Source: JACVRX01 sp035697245 (GTDB lineage Bacteria > Actinomycetota > Actinomycetes > Jiangellales > Jiangellaceae). From it: a stretch of 26,800 nt of DNA. The position numbers and the translations under genes are program-made. Location of the stretch: positions 1-26,800 of the forward strand of contig DASSDH010000241.1 in assembly GCA_035697245.1 (NCBI GenBank). The letters are read 5' to 3'. This document shows positions 24,605-26,800 of this stretch, one piece after another (position 1 is the first letter of the stretch; each line of letters opens with the position of its first letter). The notes beneath the pieces were generated by a model, which was given only the letters and a program-made list of their open reading frames with translations, was not told the origin of the DNA and made no database searches.

Positions 24605-26157
24605 TGCGCCTGGCGCGGTGTCGCAGCGTCGCGCTGTCCGGTGTTCGAGGGACGGTCGTCGACATCGAGGTGCACATCGGCGGGATGCCAGGCTTCACCA
24701 TCGTCGGGCTGCCCGACGCGTCGTTGCACGAGGCGCGGGATCGAGTGCGCGCGGCGGTGTTGTCCAGCGCGGAAAGCTGGCCGTTGCAACGGATCACGGT
24801 CAGCCTGTCCCCGGCGGTGTTGCCGAAGCGAGGCAGCCATTTCGACCTCGGCATAGCAACGGCGATCGTCGCGGCGGCCGAGGCCGAGCCGATGCGGATT
24901 CCAGCCGACTTGGTGCTTCTTGGTGAGCTTGCGCTCGATGGACGCCTGCGGCCGGTGCCCGGTGTGCTGCCGGCCTCGCTGGCAGCCGTGGCGGCGGGAG
25001 CGAGCCACGTGGTGGTGCCCGAGGGCAATGCCGGAGAGGCTGGGCTGGTCCCGGGCCTGTCCGTGCTCGGAGCCCGGTCGTTGCGGCAGGTGTTGGCCAT
25101 CCTCCGCGACGAGCCCGTGCCGGACGAGCCGGCTGATCCACTCGCGGCTGCCGCGGCAGCGGGATCGAGCGAGGCTCAGCTCGACCTGGCCGACGTTACG
25201 GGCCTGGGTGCGGCGAAGCATGTCCTGGAGGTAGCCGCGGCCGGCCATCACCATCTCATGCTCACCGGTCCACCCGGCGCCGGTAAGACGATGCTTGCCC
25301 GCCGGCTCCCCGGATTGCTGCCCGATCTGACCACGGAGGAGTCACTCGACGTGACCGCTATCCATTCGGTCGCGGGCATTCTTGCGCCCGACCGGCCACT
25401 GGTCACGCGCCCTCCGTTCTCCGACCCACACCACACGGCGACGGTCGTGTCGGTGGTCGGCGGCGGCAGCCGGAGCCTGCGGCCGGGAGCGGCAAGCCTG
25501 GCGCATCTGGGCGTGCTGTTCTTGGACGAAGCGCCAGAATTCGCCCCGCAGGTGCTCGACGCACTCCGCCAGCCGCTCGAACATGGCGAGATTGTGGTCT
25601 CTCGTGCTCAGGCGACCGAGGTGTTCCCGGCCCGCTTTCTTCTCGTGCTGGCGGCCAACCCGTGCAAGTGCGGGAACCACGGCACCCGAGGCCGCACGTG
25701 TGAGTGCAGCCCGGACGCTGTGCGCCGGTACGGACTGCGGATCTCCGGTCCGGTGCGGGACCGGATCGACCTGCGCTGCATGGTCGAGCCACCGACGGTG
25801 GCGAGCCTGGATGGCGCCGATTCCGGCGGCGAACCGAGCAAGATCGTCGCGGATCGGGTAGCGGAAGCACGTGATCGGCAACGGCGGCGGCTCGCGGGAA
25901 CACCTTGGCGGGTCAACGGCGAGGTACCGGGTCCCGTTCTTCGCCGTGACCTCCGCCCGCCGGCCGGCTCGTTGGGACCGCTGCAGGAAGCGTTTCGGCG
26001 CGGAATGATCACCGCTCGTGGCGCAGACCGAGTCTTGCGCGTCACTTGCATGCTAAGTTGGCCGACGTGCAAGCCACTGTCTATCTGCGCCAGAGCCAGG
26101 ACCGGACCGGCGACGAGCTCGGGATCAGCAGGCAGCGCGAGGATTGCCAGACCTTAG
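24604..26157 (+). CDS. comM: ComM/YifB Mg-chelatase-like ATPase, C-terminus disrupted by integrated element
   Basis: A AAA+ helicase-like protein that aids branch migration in natural transformation. Seen in order: a Lon-like N-terminal domain (RITVSLSPAVLPKRGSHFDLGIA), Walker A GPPGAGKT at 222-229, Walker B VLFLDEAPEF at 304-313, and four Cys (C354, C356, C366, C368) of the zinc site. The C-terminal domain runs to RGADRVLRV at residues 472-480. Relatives then continue with AWTLADL and about 20-30 more residues. Here the frame reads TCMLSWPTC and then 28 residues antagonistic to the family, inside the recombinase gene, and stops at 26157. So true comM sequence ends near 26043. The missing end should lie at the other edge of the element. 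The ATG overlaps the yraN stop. Confidence 0.9.
   Translation: MRLARCRSVALSGVRGTVVDIEVHIGGMPGFTIVGLPDASLHEARDRVRAAVLSSAESWPLQRITVSLSPAVLPKRGSHFDLGIATAIVAAAEAEPMRIPADLVLLGELALDGRLRPVPGVLPASLAAVAAGASHVVVPEGNAGEAGLVPGLSVLGARSLRQVLAILRDEPVPDEPADPLAAAAAAGSSEAQLDLADVTGLGAAKHVLEVAAAGHHHLMLTGPPGAGKTMLARRLPGLLPDLTTEESLDVTAIHSVAGILAPDRPLVTRPPFSDPHHTATVVSVVGGGSRSLRPGAASLAHLGVLFLDEAPEFAPQVLDALRQPLEHGEIVVSRAQATEVFPARFLLVLAANPCKCGNHGTRGRTCECSPDAVRRYGLRISGPVRDRIDLRCMVEPPTVASLDGADSGGEPSKIVADRVAEARDRQRRRLAGTPWRVNGEVPGPVLRRDLRPPAGSLGPLQEAFRRGMITARGADRVLRVTCMLSWPTCKPLSICARARTGPATSSGSAGSARIARP
26041..26066. other. probable attachment-site junction in comM
   Basis: Similarity to ComM is lost just after the Val codon at 26041-26043, and a serine recombinase starts at 26067. 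Large serine recombinases usually lie next to their own att site, so the crossover is probably within or close to this segment. The TTGGCCGAC at 26058-26066 resembles the expected LAD codons of comM in another frame and may be part of a shared core. The exact core cannot be fixed from one junction. Confidence 0.6.
26054..26059 (+). promoter_or_regulatory. candidate -10 box of leaderless recombinase promoter at the junction
   Basis: TAAGTT fits TANNNT and lies 7 nt before the GTG start. No ribosome site is present before the GTG. The -35 region would lie in comM sequence, so the integrase promoter may be made of host and element DNA joined. Confidence 0.4.
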
Positions 26158-26800
26158 CCGCTGCGCGTGGCTGGGAGATCGCGACATTACGGCTCGATAA
26201 CGACGTCAGCGCGTTCGGCCGCCGAACTCGGTCCGGCTTCGAGGCGCTGCTCGACGACATAGAGACCGGGCGAGCTGGAGCCGTCATCGCCTGGTCGCTG
26301 GACCGGCTGACCCGCAACCGGCGAGACACCGTCCGGCTGATCGAAGCCTGCGAGCGGCACGCGGTGCACATCGCGCTCGTCCGCGGCAGCGATATCGACA
26401 TGAGCACGCCGGCCGGCCGCCTGTCCGCAGACATTCTCGCCAGCGTGGCCCGGCACGAGATCGAGCAGAAAGCCGACCGGCAGCGCCGCGCCGTCGAGCA
26501 GGCAGTCCAGCAGGGTCGCCGTGTCGGTGGTCGGCGACCGTTCGGTTACTCCATAGCGATGCGTCCGCTCGAGCGGGAGGCTGCCGCGGTTCGGTGGGCA
26601 TACGCCGAGCTGCTGGCTGGCGCTTCGCTGGGCAACATCGCCCGAGATTGGAACGCTCGCGGGCTCACCACGCCGCAGGGGCACCGCGACGGCACGCCGA
26701 CGACCTGGACCCCGCAAGTCGTCTCCAGGACGCTCAGGAAGGCCACGTACGCCGGTCTGCGCTCGCATCGAGGGAAGGTCGTCGGCCCGGCGGAGTGGCC
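26067..26800 (+). CDS. large serine recombinase (site-specific integrase), 3' end outside window
   Basis: The visible 244 residues form the N-terminal resolvase catalytic domain (1 to about 145) and the start of the Recombinase (pfam07508) domain. The start reads VQATVYLRQSQDRTGDELGI; Arg8 and Ser10 match the catalytic RxS of the family. ISRQREDCQTLAAARGWE, WSLDRLTRNRRD and the helix LSADILASVARHEIEQKADRQRRA follow. Then GGRRPFGYS and WNARGLTTPQG lead to VVSRTLRKATYAGLR of the second domain. Such enzymes integrate phages, integrative plasmids and ICEs into one host site. It lies directly against the truncated comM, in the same direction. GTG 26067 is chosen; TTG 26058 is an alternative. The remaining DNA-binding coiled coil is beyond the window. 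Confidence 0.9.
   Translation, partial: MQATVYLRQSQDRTGDELGISRQREDCQTLAAARGWEIATLRLDNDVSAFGRRTRSGFEALLDDIETGRAGAVIAWSLDRLTRNRRDTVRLIEACERHAVHIALVRGSDIDMSTPAGRLSADILASVARHEIEQKADRQRRAVEQAVQQGRRVGGRRPFGYSIAMRPLEREAAAVRWAYAELLAGASLGNIARDWNARGLTTPQGHRDGTPTTWTPQVVSRTLRKATYAGLRSHRGKVVGPAEW

Overview
The window is high-GC bacterial chromosome, most likely from an actinobacterium (Actinomycetota). The right half carries the actinobacterial housekeeping block ffh, amidohydrolase, rpsP, KH protein, rimM, trmD, rplS, lepB, NUDIX, rnhB, DUF2469, yraN and comM. Starts are often GTG or TTG, ATGA/GTGA overlaps are frequent, and several genes have a TANNNT box 7-8 nt before the start codon, the pattern of leaderless actinobacterial promoters. 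I cannot name a genus from sequence alone.

Layout. 1-1218: the 3' end of a NarL/DegS-type sensor kinase and its LuxR-type response regulator. 1327-1719: a tandem ACT-domain protein on the minus strand. 1889-12468: an aryl-CoA catabolic island made of a ThDP enzyme, a cyclase-family metal hydrolase, a fused flavin monooxygenase/old-yellow-enzyme protein, a crotonase, an acyl-CoA dehydrogenase, an aryl-CoA ligase, a PaaX repressor, a RidA-like protein and an SDR. The fused flavoenzyme together with the 2-aminobenzoate/benzoate-CoA-type ligase points to aerobic CoA-dependent breakdown of anthranilate or a close relative such as salicylate. The ligase makes the aryl-CoA, the fusion hydroxylates and reduces the ring, and the rest would deaminate, reduce, open and oxidise the alicyclic product. 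PaaX probably senses an aryl-CoA. A similar 14-bp palindrome lies in both divergent promoter regions of the island.

12592-17499: ffh through trmD. trmD and rplS, usually adjacent, are separated here by a minus-strand module: a LuxR-family ATPase regulator of about 980 residues and a 50-residue ORF. Between trmD and the 3' end of the regulator lie two long palindromic elements, related to each other, in opposite orientation, with paired compensatory differences in their stems. I do not recognise this repeat family; it is the least explained structure in the window.

21363-26043: rplS to comM. Two perfect DnaA boxes (TTGTCCACA) precede yraN-comM. comM loses its normal C-terminus at about 26043, where a large serine recombinase begins and runs off the window. 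This looks like the junction of an integrated element that used comM as its attachment site.
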